Notes under the pieces: model-generated
The model's input: only the letters and a program-made list of their open reading frames with translations
Told to the model about the DNA's origin: nothing
Databases searched by the model: none
Made by a program: the position numbers and the translations under genes
Assembly: GCF_001545115.1 (NCBI RefSeq)
Contig: NZ_FCNU01000028.1
Span: 1-64,000, forward strand
Direction of reading: 5' to 3'
DNA: 64,000 bases
From: Candidatus Protochlamydia phocaeensis
GTDB lineage: Bacteria > Chlamydiota > Chlamydiia > Chlamydiales > Parachlamydiaceae
Shown here: in pieces, positions 25,235 to 35,163 of the stretch
How the letters are laid out: each line of letters starts with the position of its first letter
Position numbering within the stretch: position 1 is the stretch's first letter

Positions 25235-25630
25235 TCATATTGGTTTTAGATACTTTTTAAGCATAATTTCTAGATCTTTAATTTTAATTGGCTTGCAAAT
25301 GTAGTCATCTATCCCGGCAGCTAAGTATCGTTCCTTATCGCCGGGTAAAGCATTTGCAGTAAGAGCAATGATAGGCGTATGTTTATCTTCTTCCTCTAAT
25401 TTGCGAATTTCTTCAGTGGCTTTTAATCCATCTAGTTCTGGCATTTGAATGTCCATAAAAATAATATCATACGCGTTTTGCTGATAAGCGATGATGGCCT
25501 CTTTTCCATTTACAGCAACGTCTACAGTGCAATTCATAATTTCTAGAATCTCTTTAGTCATCTCTTGATTAATAATGTAATCATCAACAACTAAGATAAA
25601 CGCATTAAATTTGCAGGTAATTTTTTCCAT
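25235..25630 (-). CDS. Single-domain response regulator (CheY-like)
   Basis: 131 residues, one receiver domain only. Asp16/Asp17 bind metal (LVVDDY), the phospho-acceptor is Asp60 (IIFMDIQMPELDG), the switch Thr is in IIALTANALPGD, and the Lys is in YICKPIK. It has no output domain. It starts 6 bases after the hybrid kinase stop, so they form a two-gene operon. By pattern it is most similar to the C-terminal receivers of hybrid kinases and may be a detached one. The kinase itself carries a degenerate receiver, consistent with the phosphate going to this separate protein. Confidence 0.9.
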   Translation of the reverse strand: MEKITCKFNAFILVVDDYIINQEMTKEILEIMNCTVDVAVNGKEAIIAYQQNAYDIIFMDIQMPELDGLKATEEIRKLEEEDKHTPIIALTANALPGDKERYLAAGIDDYICKPIKIKDLEIMLKKYLKPI

Positions 25631-25636
25631 ATCGGC

Positions 25637-27319
25637 TTAATTAGCTTTAATTTTTTGAATAAGGGCTTTGGCTAATTCTTCAGGAAAAAGAGGTTTACTC
25701 AAGCATAGGCAGGCCGAAGAGGTTTCATCTTTAGCGTTAACTAGGAGAATCATTTTGTGCATTTCTTGAGCAAACAAGGTGAAAATAGAAGAGTCTTTGG
25801 AATCTTGGCTATTGTAAATAATGGCCTGAGGAGAACTCTCAGCTTGGTTGAGAAGAGAAACGCCTTCTTGTAAAGATGGGCAAGCAATTATTTTCATTTT
25901 CCAGCTTGCCAGGTAGCTTTGGATAATGTCTTTTTCAATGGTATTTGAGCTAATGAATAGGACTGATTGATTTTCTAGCTGATAAAGCGGAAGAGGGGAA
26001 GGAGTTTGCGGATCGGGAAGAAGGGAAATAGTGACCCAAAAAACCGATCCCTTTCCTTTTTCGCTGGTTACTCCAATCTGGCCTTCCATTTTTTCGACGA
26101 GTTGTTTGCAAATGGCCAACCCTAGGCCAGTTCCTCCATACTTGCGAGTAATGGAAGAATCCGCTTGGGAAAATTTAATAAAAAGATGGTTTTGGCTTTC
26201 CCTGGGGATTCCGATCCCCGTATCTTCAACTTCTATTAAGAGCAAAAGGTGGGAATTCGATTCGCTTTTTAGGGAAATCCTTAGGAAAACGTGGCCTTCC
26301 GAAGTAAATTTGATGGCATTGCTGATTAAATTCATGAGAATTTGCCGTATCCGTGTCGGATCTCCGATAAAGTGGGTCGGAAGGCAAGGATCATAATAAA
26401 TATAAAAGCCGATTTTCTTTTTTATAGCTTTTTCAAAAAAGCTTAAAAAAATGTCTTTCAAAAGCCGGGGAAGATCAAAGGTTATTTGTTCCAAATGCAG
26501 CTCTCCTGCTTCAATCTTAGAAAAATCTAAAATGTCATTAAGTAAAGTCAGAAGAATTTCAGCCGATTGGTAAGCCGTATTGGCATACTTAGTTTGACGA
26601 GAATTTAAATCCGTATTGAGGAGCAGCTCGGTCATTCCCATAATGGTATTGAGTGGAGTGCGGATTTCATGACTCATATTGGCAAGAAAAGCGCTTTTTG
26701 CCTGATTAGCGGACATTGCTTGATCGCGAGCTATCTGTAGCTCTCGATTTTGCATTTCTAGCAAGTTGAGATAGAGCATGAGCGTCTCATCTCTTTCCTT
26801 TATTTGTTGCTCCGTACGAATGCCTTCGATCATCATTGCATACGTCTGAATAAGGGGGAGTAGGCCTAGCAGCCTGTCTTCATGATAAGAAATGGGCTTA
26901 AAGCTGCATAAAATGATCGTTCCCAGCACTTGATCACGGCTAAGAATAGGAATGCCCAAGAAATAAGATAGGCGCAGAGGGTGAGAGGGAGCGCTTTCGT
27001 CAAATAAATGGTGCTTAGTTTGGATGATTTTGCAGTTAAAGGACTCAACAAGGCTAGGGATTTGCGGATCGGAGGAGGCCCATATAGTGAGTTGATTATC
27101 AGGATTTAAATGGCTGATTAACCCATGCTGAGTATCTGTTAAAATGCAAAAAGCGCTGAGCAATCTCTGACAAATGCGGGGCATGATCATTTCGCTTCTT
27201 TGTGTCATGAATTCTTCTTGGCAGCTTGTAATGACATCTAAGATGAGTTCTAATTGACGAAGAGTTTCTTCCAGGTGGTTAATTTTTTCCTCTTGCGAAG
27301 GGGAATGGTCTTTACTCAT
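25637..27319 (-). CDS. GAF-containing hybrid sensor histidine kinase with degenerate receiver
   Basis: 560 residues, no membrane span, so cytosolic. N-terminal coiled coil 10-35; GAF-like region about 40-165 ([37 protein letters not shown]). A helix leads to HisKA at 205-270 ([14 protein letters not shown], His217). HATPase follows ([37 protein letters not shown]). The last 110 residues resemble a receiver, but the phospho-Asp position is Asn (IIYNSQD) and the acidic pair is missing, so it is probably inactive. It works with the adjacent response regulator; the signal is unknown. Confidence 0.88.
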   Translation of the reverse strand: MSKDHSPSQEEKINHLEETLRQLELILDVITSCQEEFMTQRSEMIMPRICQRLLSAFCILTDTQHGLISHLNPDNQLTIWASSDPQIPSLVESFNCKIIQTKHHLFDESAPSHPLRLSYFLGIPILSRDQVLGTIILCSFKPISYHEDRLLGLLPLIQTYAMMIEGIRTEQQIKERDETLMLYLNLLEMQNRELQIARDQAMSANQAKSAFLANMSHEIRTPLNTIMGMTELLLNTDLNSRQTKYANTAYQSAEILLTLLNDILDFSKIEAGELHLEQITFDLPRLLKDIFLSFFEKAIKKKIGFYIYYDPCLPTHFIGDPTRIRQILMNLISNAIKFTSEGHVFLRISLKSESNSHLLLLIEVEDTGIGIPRESQNHLFIKFSQADSSITRKYGGTGLGLAICKQLVEKMEGQIGVTSEKGKGSVFWVTISLLPDPQTPSPLPLYQLENQSVLFISSNTIEKDIIQSYLASWKMKIIACPSLQEGVSLLNQAESSPQAIIYNSQDSKDSSIFTLFAQEMHKMILLVNAKDETSSACLCLSKPLFPEELAKALIQKIKAN

Positions 27320-27690
27320 TTTTAATCCATTTAAAAAAATTAGTTAACTATACGACATAGGCCTATGACTGATCACAACATCTCCTCCTAAGAAAGCCAC
27401 ACGTCCCTATTCATAAAAAGAACTGGAAATGCCGTTTTAATCCGACATCACCCGTAATAGCATATGAATTGATTCCCAAGAAATTCAATACCTGAGAGTT
27501 AAAACAAGTAAATTAGCCAAGTTTATTTGTCTATACAGAAATGGGATGCGGCTGCCGCTATGGAAATGTTAGATCAATCATAGATGATTGATCTTTACCT
27601 CTTCTTTCTATATAATAATCAAAATTTTAATTTTTAGGAACTTAAAGGTCCTTTCAAAATTTATTAGGGGTTATAGGAGGCCTTTATAGG

Positions 27691-27795
27691 GTTTCTTAAA
27701 ACATAGAGTTAGCCAAGATTCGAGAGCTTTTCTCCTCAAGAGCATTTCCTAGGGAAAAAGTAGTTCCATGCAAGCGATGACAAGTTTTAAGAAAC
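27691..27795. repeat. Dispersed palindromic repeat, family 1, with perfect 12-bp terminal inverted repeats
   Basis: GTTTCTTAAAAC at 27691-27702 is mirrored by GTTTTAAGAAAC at 27784-27795. The centre has AGCATTTCCTAGGGAAAAAG. This is the cleanest copy of the family (105 bases). It lies in the 721-base spacer 27320-28040 between divergent kinase and exporter genes. Confidence 0.65.
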
Positions 27796-27882
27796 TTTTT
27801 TTAGGTCAAAATTTCAAAGAGATAATTTTTTTTATAGAATACGTAGAAAAATTTCAATTTCTGTTATTAAAGTTGAATACTA

Positions 27883-27961
27883 AGAGACTGTAGCCGAATT
27901 GCTAGTCATTTATTTCACGAGTATTTGAATCTAAGCCCTTATGAATTCGACGATAGTCTCT
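27883..27961 (+). promoter_or_regulatory. Inverted-repeat leader element upstream of the TPR exporter
   Basis: AGAGACT (27883-27889) and CGAATT (27895-27900) pair with AATTCG (27944-27949) and AGTCTCT (27955-27961), giving a long stem with an internal loop. Each arm carries the motif AGAGACTRTMGYCGAAT. The same motif occurs once more in the window, upstream of galE (41371-41392). It could be an operator or an RNA element. Confidence 0.45.
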
Positions 27962-27962
27962 G

Positions 27963-27984
27963 AATGGGATTCTCCCATTTTTTT
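27963..27984 (+). terminator. Intrinsic terminator 57 bases upstream of the TPR exporter (possible attenuator)
   Basis: AATGGGA (27963-27969), loop TTC, TCCCATT (27973-27979), then T residues to 27984. It is a textbook terminator in the direction of the exporter gene, immediately after the inverted-repeat element. As no gene precedes it on the plus strand, premature termination control is a natural reading. Confidence 0.6.
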
Positions 27985-28040
27985 ACCGCTTTATCAGTAT
28001 GTAGGAAAGCTTAATATGAAACACATTAACGATTAAAAAG

Positions 28041-31000
28041 ATGAAGACAATCGCTTCTTTCCTTGCTCTCGCTCTTTTAATATTTTTGGCTGTGTGGTTT
28101 TTTTATCCTTTGACTGTTTCAAATCAGGATGACCCATCCTCCGTTTATGGCTATTTAGAGTTAGATAAAGATCAAAGCCTTGCATATGAAGAAGTTGACA
28201 ATGCAGATCTAGCTGACACATTAGCGCTTATAAATGGCAAGAGTGATCGGATGGAAACCGATAATCAGCGTGCAGGGTTTAATGCTATCCTTAAAAGTTA
28301 TGAAGAGAGAATTCGCAAAGATCCTCACAACATCCAACTTATATTGGCAATTGCCGATGTTTATTATTCTCTCAGCGAATATAAACAAGCGATCCATTAC
28401 TATCGTCAAGCTCTCGACTTAGATCCTCAAAATGTAAATACGAAAATTGCACTGGCTAAATCCTATTTGAACGATCACGATTTTATTCATAGTCAACAGC
28501 TTTTTACGCAATTAAATGAAGCTGAACCCGATAACTCAGACGTGTTGGGCGGATTGGGAAGAATTGAAACATTGGAAAGAAATTGGAAACAAGCGGAAGC
28601 TTATTTTTCAAAGTCATTGAAAATCAATCCTAATAATTCTTCCACGCTTTACTACTTAGCTGAATTGAGGATTGACCAGAAGCGCTATGATGAGGCAACG
28701 GACATTTTAAAGAAATTGCAGACAAAGGATCCCAAGGCTCTCTGGATTCGGCAAGCTTTAGAGCAGGCGAAAAGCGGACCGATTTTGGATGAAGGCAAAA
28801 AGCTAGAAAAAAACCGAGAGTTTGATTCCGCTTTAGAACTTTATCGTAGGGAATTGGCAAGCGATCCGTATAATTTAAACCTATATTTAGCGTTGGGAAG
28901 GCTTTACTCTAGATTGGGAGATTATTCCAAGGCAATCAGTGCTTTAAAGCAGGGATTAAAAGTGTTGCCTAATCAGGACCCTCTTTTTATTGGCTTGGCA
29001 TTTACTTATTTGAAAAAAGGCGATTTAGCTAGGGCTAGAATTCTCTTTCAATTTGTAGACCATAAAGAAGAAGGCCATCCGGAAGCAAAGACGGGCTTAG
29101 GAAGAATTCAAGAATTAGAGGGGCATATCCCAGAAGCTGAAAAGCTTTATGAAGAGGCGATGGAATTAAATCCATTGGATATCTTGCCCCTCTCTTATCT
29201 TGCACAGCTGCGTTTAGAACAAAAAAGATATGACGAAGCCATTCCTTTGCTGGAAAATATTCATCGCTTGGATCCAAGCGCGACTTGGGTTCTGGAGTTA
29301 ATAGAAGAAGCGGAGATCGCTCCTATTTTAGATAGAATCCATCAATTGGAGAAAAACCAGGAGTACGATCAAGCGGCTCATTTATATCTTCAGCTCGTCG
29401 TTCAATATCCTCATAACATCTCGAATTATCTCCATTTTGGTCAATTTTATCTTCATCAACAGCTTTACGAAGAGGCCATCCGGATTTATCAATTAGGCTT
29501 GCAAGTCAATCCTGATTCGATTCCGCTTCAGGCCGCTTTGGGATACGCTTATTTGGCAAAGAAGGAAATAGATCGAAGCTTTGATATTTTTAAATCTATT
29601 CTAGAGCAAGATCCGGAAAATAAGGACGCACTTTTAGGAATAGGGCGAATCAATACTGTTCTTGGCAATATTCAAGCCAGCTCTAATATTTATCATCAAG
29701 TCTTAGAGGCCTATCCCAATGATATGGCTGCCTTGTCCTATTTAAGCGACTTAGATCTAAAAGAGAAGAATTATGAGGAAGCCGAAAAGCTTTATGAAGC
29801 CATTTTAAAAATCAATCCTCAGGCCAAATGGGCACAGCAGGGGTTGATAAGAGCTAAATTCGGCCCGCTCTTTGATGAAATAGAGGCATTAGAAAGCCAG
29901 GGGCGTCTCGATGAAGCATCTGCTAAATATCAAGAACTTTTAAGACTTGCCCCAAGAAGCGAAGAGGCCTATTTCGGACTTGGGCAGCTTTATATTTCTG
30001 AAAAACGCTATGAAGAGGCAATCAGGCTTTATGGGCGAGGATTGGACTATAATCCTTCTTCTAGTGAATTGCGCATAAGGTTGGGGCTTGCTTATCTTCA
30101 AATAGGAGACTTAGAAAGGGCTTATCGCCTTTTTGATTTGGTCCATCAAAAAGATCCCGAAAATGCCGAGGCGATTGCAGGGATGGGAAGAGTCTTTGCC
30201 TTGGATGGCAATATTTTCCAGGCCAGTCATCTGTATGAAGAGGCTTTAAAGATGGACCCCAATAATATTTTGGCGTTGTCCTATTATGGCGAACTGGCTA
30301 TGGCGCAAAGAGAGTTTTGGAAAGCAGAACAGATTTATCGCAAGATTTTAAAAATCGATCCTCATGCACAATGGGCTGAGGATGCGCTTTTAGATGCTAA
30401 ATATGCGCCCATTTTATTTGAGATTAAAAGAAGCGAAATAACAGAGAATTTCCAGCACGCAGAAGAACTTTATCTTCAACTTATTGCAGAGGCGCCCAAT
30501 CAAGCTAACTATTATGTCAAGCTGGGGCAATTGTATGTCAAAATGAAACAGTTCGATAAAGCCATCGCTGCCTACTTAAAAGGGTTGGACATACAGCCTA
30601 ATTCCGTAGACCTGCAAATGGCGCTTGGATTTGCCTACTTGGAAAAAGGGGAGCTGGAAAGAGGCAAACAGATTCTAGAGGCAACCTTAAGGGAAAATTC
30701 CCGCAATGCAGAGGCTCTAGCGGGAATAGGCCTATTTTATCAATTCAGCGGCAATCCAAGGCTTGCCGAGCATTTGTATGAAGAGGCTTTAAGAATCGAT
30801 GCGCATAATATTTCCGCATTAATTTTTCTTGCGAAACTGAAGATGGATCAAAAGCAGTATGAGGGAGCAGAAAAGCTTTATCAGGCAATTCATACCCTTG
30901 ATCCTTCCGCCAAGTGGGTCGATCTAGCCATCGAAGACGCCAAACATGGCCGCTTAATCGATCAAATCAATAAATTGGAAGAAGCCAAGGACTATAAAAT

Positions 31001-33608
31001 CGCTGAAATTCTTTGGCATCAGCTTCTGTTAGAAGCACCCTTTGTCAGCGACTATTACTTAAGAGTTGGATTTTTTTATCAAAGGATTTTGCAATATGAA
31101 AAGGCGATAGATGTTTTCCGGCAAGGGCTGGATATCGATCCTCGATCAGCTGCCTTATATGCAGGTTTGGGCCTTGCCTACCTTTCCTTAAAAGAACTTG
31201 CCCCGGCAGGAGAGAACTTTAGGCGGGCTTTAATATTTGATCCCCAGAATCCCGATGCTTTAGCAGGGTTGGGGTATATTGATTTTCTAGAGGGAAACCT
31301 TGCCCATTCCGAAGTGCTAATTGAAAAGGCCCTATCGATTGATCCCAATAGAATCGCGGCTCTTTCAGCTCTAGGAGAGCTGTGGATGAAAGAAAAGAAA
31401 TATCCACAGGCTGTAAAGGTCTATGAAAAATTAATGGAGTTAAGGCCTCATGAAAAGTGGGTAGCCCTTTCCCTCGATGATGCCAGAAATGGCTTTGTCT
31501 TAGACGACATCCAGAATCTTATTAAAGCGGATAAATATTCGGAAGCGGCCCAGCTCTATAGCGAGCTGCTGGAAAAATCGCCCAATAATCCGCGTTATTA
31601 TTTCGGTTTAGGCCAAATGTATATGAGGCTTAAGGAATATGGAAAATCTATTGAAGTCAGTTTAGAAGGCCTGGAAAAAAATCCGGATGAGAATGAACTA
31701 AGGGTCGCCCTCGGCTATGCTTACTTTTTTGACGACAATCTTTCAGATGCACGGCAAGTATTGGAAGAAGCGGTAAAGGTAGATAGAAAGAATTCCGAGG
31801 CTTTGGCAGGGCTAGGACGCGTAAATGCTTTAGAAAATGATTATTGCTCTGCTGAATCGCTCTATCGGCTCGCGCTAAGCTTTGATCCCAAAAATTTATC
31901 CGCTCTCAGCTTCCTAGCTGATTTGCTCATGAAAGAGAAGCGCTATACGGAAGCTCAAGCGGTTTTTTCAAGGCTGGGCGAGCTCCTGCCCAATGCCGAA
32001 TGGATTCAGCGGGCTTGGCAAGATGCGGTAGATGGGCCAGTGACCGATCTTGCTAACGTCTATGCGGAACGAGAATACTTTGAGCTTGCAGCCGGCTTAT
32101 ATTGTCAACTTGTTGAATCTTCGCCAAGCGATCCAGCCCGCTATCTTCCCTTAGGGCAAATGTATGTCAACTTGCAGCAGTATAACAAGGGGATTGCCAT
32201 TTATGAGCAAGGCTTGGCCCAAGATCCCGAGGCTTGGTATTTATGGAGGGCGATTGCCTTTGCTCAAATCTTCAAGGAAAATTTTTGCTGCGCTCGCTCG
32301 ATCTTCTTGTCTCTTCTTGAGTATGATCCCAATGATGCAGACTCCTGGGCAGGGCTGGGGCGCATTGAGGCGTTGAATGGATCCATCTGTTTAGCTAAAG
32401 AATACTATGAGACTGCTCTTGAGCTTTCGCCGAATAATCTGGTAGCCTTGTCTTTTCTAGCAGACCTCTATCAAGCCGAGCATTATGATTTTTCCTCTTT
32501 AGCTATCTATGAAGAGATGCTCGATATCAATGCAGAAGCAAATGCATGGAGCGGTTATTGCTCCCGTCCCAAATGGTTGATGCGAGGCTATCACAATGCG
32601 TTGAATTTAACGTGTCCCACTCTTTCCGTATCCGGGAACTATCATCAAGAAGATCAATGGGATCCTACCGTTCATAAATGGTCAGCGGAATATCAGGTAT
32701 TTGGCGGCCGGGCGCTAGTCAATTATCCGATTTGCGATAAATGGGAAATGTGGGGAAGCGTTGAAGATCAATTTTTTGTCTTGCGGGATTTGCTCACGCG
32801 TACCTATTTGTATGATTTTGATGTCCAACGTGCATTCATCGGCACCAAATGGATTTATAACCCCTGCTTTTACATAGATGCGGTAGCAGGCTTGACCAAT
32901 TACTCTCCTTATCGGCACAGCACTTTTAGAATGCGCCATGGATGGATCGCAGAGCCTACCTTGACCTTTACTTATCATAAGCCTAAAGAAAAAATAACCT
33001 TGAGCTTCTCAAGCCGATCGGATTTGATCGCCAGAAATTTCAATACACAGGTTGCCAAAGTGGTCGGGTATTATTTTATTGCCGGAACTTATGAGAGGAA
33101 AATTTATAAAAGAACATGGGTGGGCATTGAAGGCGATGCTTATTGGTATTGCGATTTTGTCCACAATAAATCTCAACGAGCCCTAGGATGGCTTCAATGG
33201 AGGCCACCTTGCTACAGCGATAACATTTTGTTCCGCTATCATGCCAAGTACCAAACTTTTTCTAAAAATATTCCGGATTATTACACTTATAAACCGCAAA
33301 TAGTCAATCAATTGCAGGTAACTCTGGAGAAATCTTGGAGAGTGTGCTGGGCCGACACCCTTTATACTAGCCTAAGTTATGCTCACGGCTGGCAGAATAC
33401 GCGTACGCGTTTTGCTCAAATTATTGTGATTGCCCCTACGACAGTAAATCCTCCTTTTAAGTGGGATAATCGGCAATACAATATGGTGTTTGGTAATTTA
33501 ATTTATAAATGGAATCAGCTACAGATCATTTTAAATGGCGATTACTACAGGGATACCAAAAAGTATACAATTTGGTCGGTGAATGGCGAAGTGGTATGGC
33601 GCTTTTAA
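28041..33608 (+). CDS. Giant TPR protein with C-terminal beta-barrel-like domain (probable polysaccharide exporter)
   Basis: 1855 residues. The N-terminal signal or anchor helix is 5-23. Residues 62-1509 form eight super-repeats of 181 residues. Equivalent Ala residues of the marker A(K/E/R/V)xGP(I/V)xD fall at 243, 424, 605, 786, 967, 1148 and 1329, each exactly 181 apart. The first, diverged unit starts at 62. Each unit holds about five TPRs (for example KRYEEAIRLYGRGLDYNPSS, AEAIAGMGRVFALDGN). Residues 1510-1855 are Trp/Tyr-rich with alternating strands and end in Phe (GEVVWRF), like an outer-membrane beta-barrel. TPR plus barrel is the plan of exporters such as PgaA and BcsC, which guide polymer across the periplasm. 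The GT2 synthase follows after 29 bases. The polymer identity is not shown. Confidence 0.8.
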   Translation: MKTIASFLALALLIFLAVWFFYPLTVSNQDDPSSVYGYLELDKDQSLAYEEVDNADLADTLALINGKSDRMETDNQRAGFNAILKSYEERIRKDPHNIQLILAIADVYYSLSEYKQAIHYYRQALDLDPQNVNTKIALAKSYLNDHDFIHSQQLFTQLNEAEPDNSDVLGGLGRIETLERNWKQAEAYFSKSLKINPNNSSTLYYLAELRIDQKRYDEATDILKKLQTKDPKALWIRQALEQAKSGPILDEGKKLEKNREFDSALELYRRELASDPYNLNLYLALGRLYSRLGDYSKAISALKQGLKVLPNQDPLFIGLAFTYLKKGDLARARILFQFVDHKEEGHPEAKTGLGRIQELEGHIPEAEKLYEEAMELNPLDILPLSYLAQLRLEQKRYDEAIPLLENIHRLDPSATWVLELIEEAEIAPILDRIHQLEKNQEYDQAAHLYLQLVVQYPHNISNYLHFGQFYLHQQLYEEAIRIYQLGLQVNPDSIPLQAALGYAYLAKKEIDRSFDIFKSILEQDPENKDALLGIGRINTVLGNIQASSNIYHQVLEAYPNDMAALSYLSDLDLKEKNYEEAEKLYEAILKINPQAKWAQQGLIRAKFGPLFDEIEALESQGRLDEASAKYQELLRLAPRSEEAYFGLGQLYISEKRYEEAIRLYGRGLDYNPSSSELRIRLGLAYLQIGDLERAYRLFDLVHQKDPENAEAIAGMGRVFALDGNIFQASHLYEEALKMDPNNILALSYYGELAMAQREFWKAEQIYRKILKIDPHAQWAEDALLDAKYAPILFEIKRSEITENFQHAEELYLQLIAEAPNQANYYVKLGQLYVKMKQFDKAIAAYLKGLDIQPNSVDLQMALGFAYLEKGELERGKQILEATLRENSRNAEALAGIGLFYQFSGNPRLAEHLYEEALRIDAHNISALIFLAKLKMDQKQYEGAEKLYQAIHTLDPSAKWVDLAIEDAKHGRLIDQINKLEEAKDYKIAEILWHQLLLEAPFVSDYYLRVGFFYQRILQYEKAIDVFRQGLDIDPRSAALYAGLGLAYLSLKELAPAGENFRRALIFDPQNPDALAGLGYIDFLEGNLAHSEVLIEKALSIDPNRIAALSALGELWMKEKKYPQAVKVYEKLMELRPHEKWVALSLDDARNGFVLDDIQNLIKADKYSEAAQLYSELLEKSPNNPRYYFGLGQMYMRLKEYGKSIEVSLEGLEKNPDENELRVALGYAYFFDDNLSDARQVLEEAVKVDRKNSEALAGLGRVNALENDYCSAESLYRLALSFDPKNLSALSFLADLLMKEKRYTEAQAVFSRLGELLPNAEWIQRAWQDAVDGPVTDLANVYAEREYFELAAGLYCQLVESSPSDPARYLPLGQMYVNLQQYNKGIAIYEQGLAQDPEAWYLWRAIAFAQIFKENFCCARSIFLSLLEYDPNDADSWAGLGRIEALNGSICLAKEYYETALELSPNNLVALSFLADLYQAEHYDFSSLAIYEEMLDINAEANAWSGYCSRPKWLMRGYHNALNLTCPTLSVSGNYHQEDQWDPTVHKWSAEYQVFGGRALVNYPICDKWEMWGSVEDQFFVLRDLLTRTYLYDFDVQRAFIGTKWIYNPCFYIDAVAGLTNYSPYRHSTFRMRHGWIAEPTLTFTYHKPKEKITLSFSSRSDLIARNFNTQVAKVVGYYFIAGTYERKIYKRTWVGIEGDAYWYCDFVHNKSQRALGWLQWRPPCYSDNILFRYHAKYQTFSKNIPDYYTYKPQIVNQLQVTLEKSWRVCWADTLYTSLSYAHGWQNTRTRFAQIIVIAPTTVNPPFKWDNRQYNMVFGNLIYKWNQLQIILNGDYYRDTKKYTIWSVNGEVVWRF

Positions 33609-33637
33609 TTTTTAATAGGATTTCCTAAAGGTAAAAC

Positions 33638-35095
33638 ATGTCTTTCACCCATGATATAGCCAATTTTTTTAATCTCTTATACTTAACGGGATTTTCTAAT
33701 TTGCCTTGGGGATGGCAGGCTTTTATTATCTATGGAACGTTATTTTTAGTTTTTGCCGGCATTTCTATCATTCAGACGTGCATTGGCTGCATAGCGGTTC
33801 TTTTGCGGTTCCGCGAAGTCCCTGTGGAAAATATTTATCGCATCATTCGCTCCAATTCGCTTCCTCCCATCACTTTCGTTGTGCCTGCTTATAATGAAGA
33901 GAAAGACATTTTACATACCGCTAAAAATATGTTGAGCTTGTCTTACCGCTATAAACGGGTCATTATTGTCAATGACGGGTCGACTGATAGCACTTTAGAG
34001 CTGCTAAAAACTAATTTTTCTCTCATTCCCATTCCCGCATCCTATCCCGGAAAATTTCAGACAGCAGAGATTCGAAGCTATTATGCAAGCCCGCAGTATC
34101 CTGAGCTTCTCGTTATAGATAAAGTCAATGGAGGGAAGTCAGACGCCCTGAACACGGGACTGAATGCCTGCACATCTGAAATTGTCGTCTGTGCGGATGC
34201 CGATACGTTGGTGGATGATGATGCCTTGAACAGACTGATGCGGCCTTTCTTGCTTCATGGAGACGCCGTGGCGGCCCACGCCTCCATTGGTAATGTCAAC
34301 GGATGCGTAATTTCCGAAAACCGAATCGTTCAGGTGAAGTTTCCAAAAAAAATGCTTTTGGGATTCCAGGTCATCGATTTCATGAAGGGATTTTTAGTCG
34401 AGCGCTTGGGCTTGAGTTGGACTAAGGGCGCTTTAGTCATTCCCGGCAACTTTGGAATGTTTAGATTGAGCGCTTTGATCGAAATTGGAGGCTATGACCG
34501 AACCTCTATCATTGAGGATACGGAAATTATTACGCGCATGCATATGTATTATTTAGAAAGAAAAAAAAATTACCGCATTACTTATTTGCCGGATATTGTG
34601 GCTTGGACGGAAGCTCCCGAAACGATCAAGACTTTGGGGAGACAGCGTATGCGCTGGTATAAGGGAACCACTCAAAATATTTGGCAATATCGAAACATGT
34701 GGTTCAATCCGAAATATCGATCCATTGGCTTATTCGTCTGCCCCATGACTGTTTTTGAAAAAATTGCCCCTCTAATTGAAATATCCGGATTTTTAATTTT
34801 AATTATAGCCATTTTTCAGGGCACGGTAGATCCTATTTTGGTTTTCTCGTTGGCATTGACAAGCTGGTTGTTTTTGGTTTTGCTTGTCCTAATCGCTCTA
34901 GTGATAGAATTCATTTCTTATGAGACCTACCGTTCCTGGCCGGACTTTTTTAGGATTATGAAGTGCGTTGTTTGCTATAACAGCTATCACTATTTGCTCA
35001 TGTGGTGGAGAATCAAGGGGTTATATGCTCCTAAGCCCAAGCGGGCCGGCTGGACCCCTCACCGCGAAGGATATGATAAGATTCAAAATCAGTAG
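33638..35095 (+). CDS. Processive membrane glycosyltransferase, GT2 (PgaC/hyaluronan-synthase-like)
   Basis: 485 residues. Membrane helix near 26-55, cytosolic GT-A domain 75-345, then three or four helices (about 355-440). All processive GT2 signatures are present: VVPAYNEE (81-88), Asp113 in VNDGSTD, the DxD site Asp187/Asp189 (CADADT), the acceptor-side Asp294 in IIEDTEI, and QRMRW (336-340) for QxxRW. NKVNGGKSDALN-type block at 162-172 matches GlcNAc-transferring PgaC/NodC relatives. It probably polymerises and extrudes a beta-linked glycan, most likely GlcNAc-based given the GH18 enzyme nearby. It is co-transcribed with the TPR exporter. No PilZ domain or PgaD-like partner is visible. 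Confidence 0.85.
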   Translation: MSFTHDIANFFNLLYLTGFSNLPWGWQAFIIYGTLFLVFAGISIIQTCIGCIAVLLRFREVPVENIYRIIRSNSLPPITFVVPAYNEEKDILHTAKNMLSLSYRYKRVIIVNDGSTDSTLELLKTNFSLIPIPASYPGKFQTAEIRSYYASPQYPELLVIDKVNGGKSDALNTGLNACTSEIVVCADADTLVDDDALNRLMRPFLLHGDAVAAHASIGNVNGCVISENRIVQVKFPKKMLLGFQVIDFMKGFLVERLGLSWTKGALVIPGNFGMFRLSALIEIGGYDRTSIIEDTEIITRMHMYYLERKKNYRITYLPDIVAWTEAPETIKTLGRQRMRWYKGTTQNIWQYRNMWFNPKYRSIGLFVCPMTVFEKIAPLIEISGFLILIIAIFQGTVDPILVFSLALTSWLFLVLLVLIALVIEFISYETYRSWPDFFRIMKCVVCYNSYHYLLMWWRIKGLYAPKPKRAGWTPHREGYDKIQNQ

Positions 35096-35163
35096 GCGCA
35101 AAAACTAGAGAAAGAGAAACCTATGCCGACCTCATCTATCCTCTATTCGAATGGATGGAATGA

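Noticed and set aside
28041-33608. Recent DNA-level tandem duplication in the exporter gene
   Set aside because: The 543-base units have diverged strongly at the nucleotide level; only the protein period is regular, so it is an old expansion.
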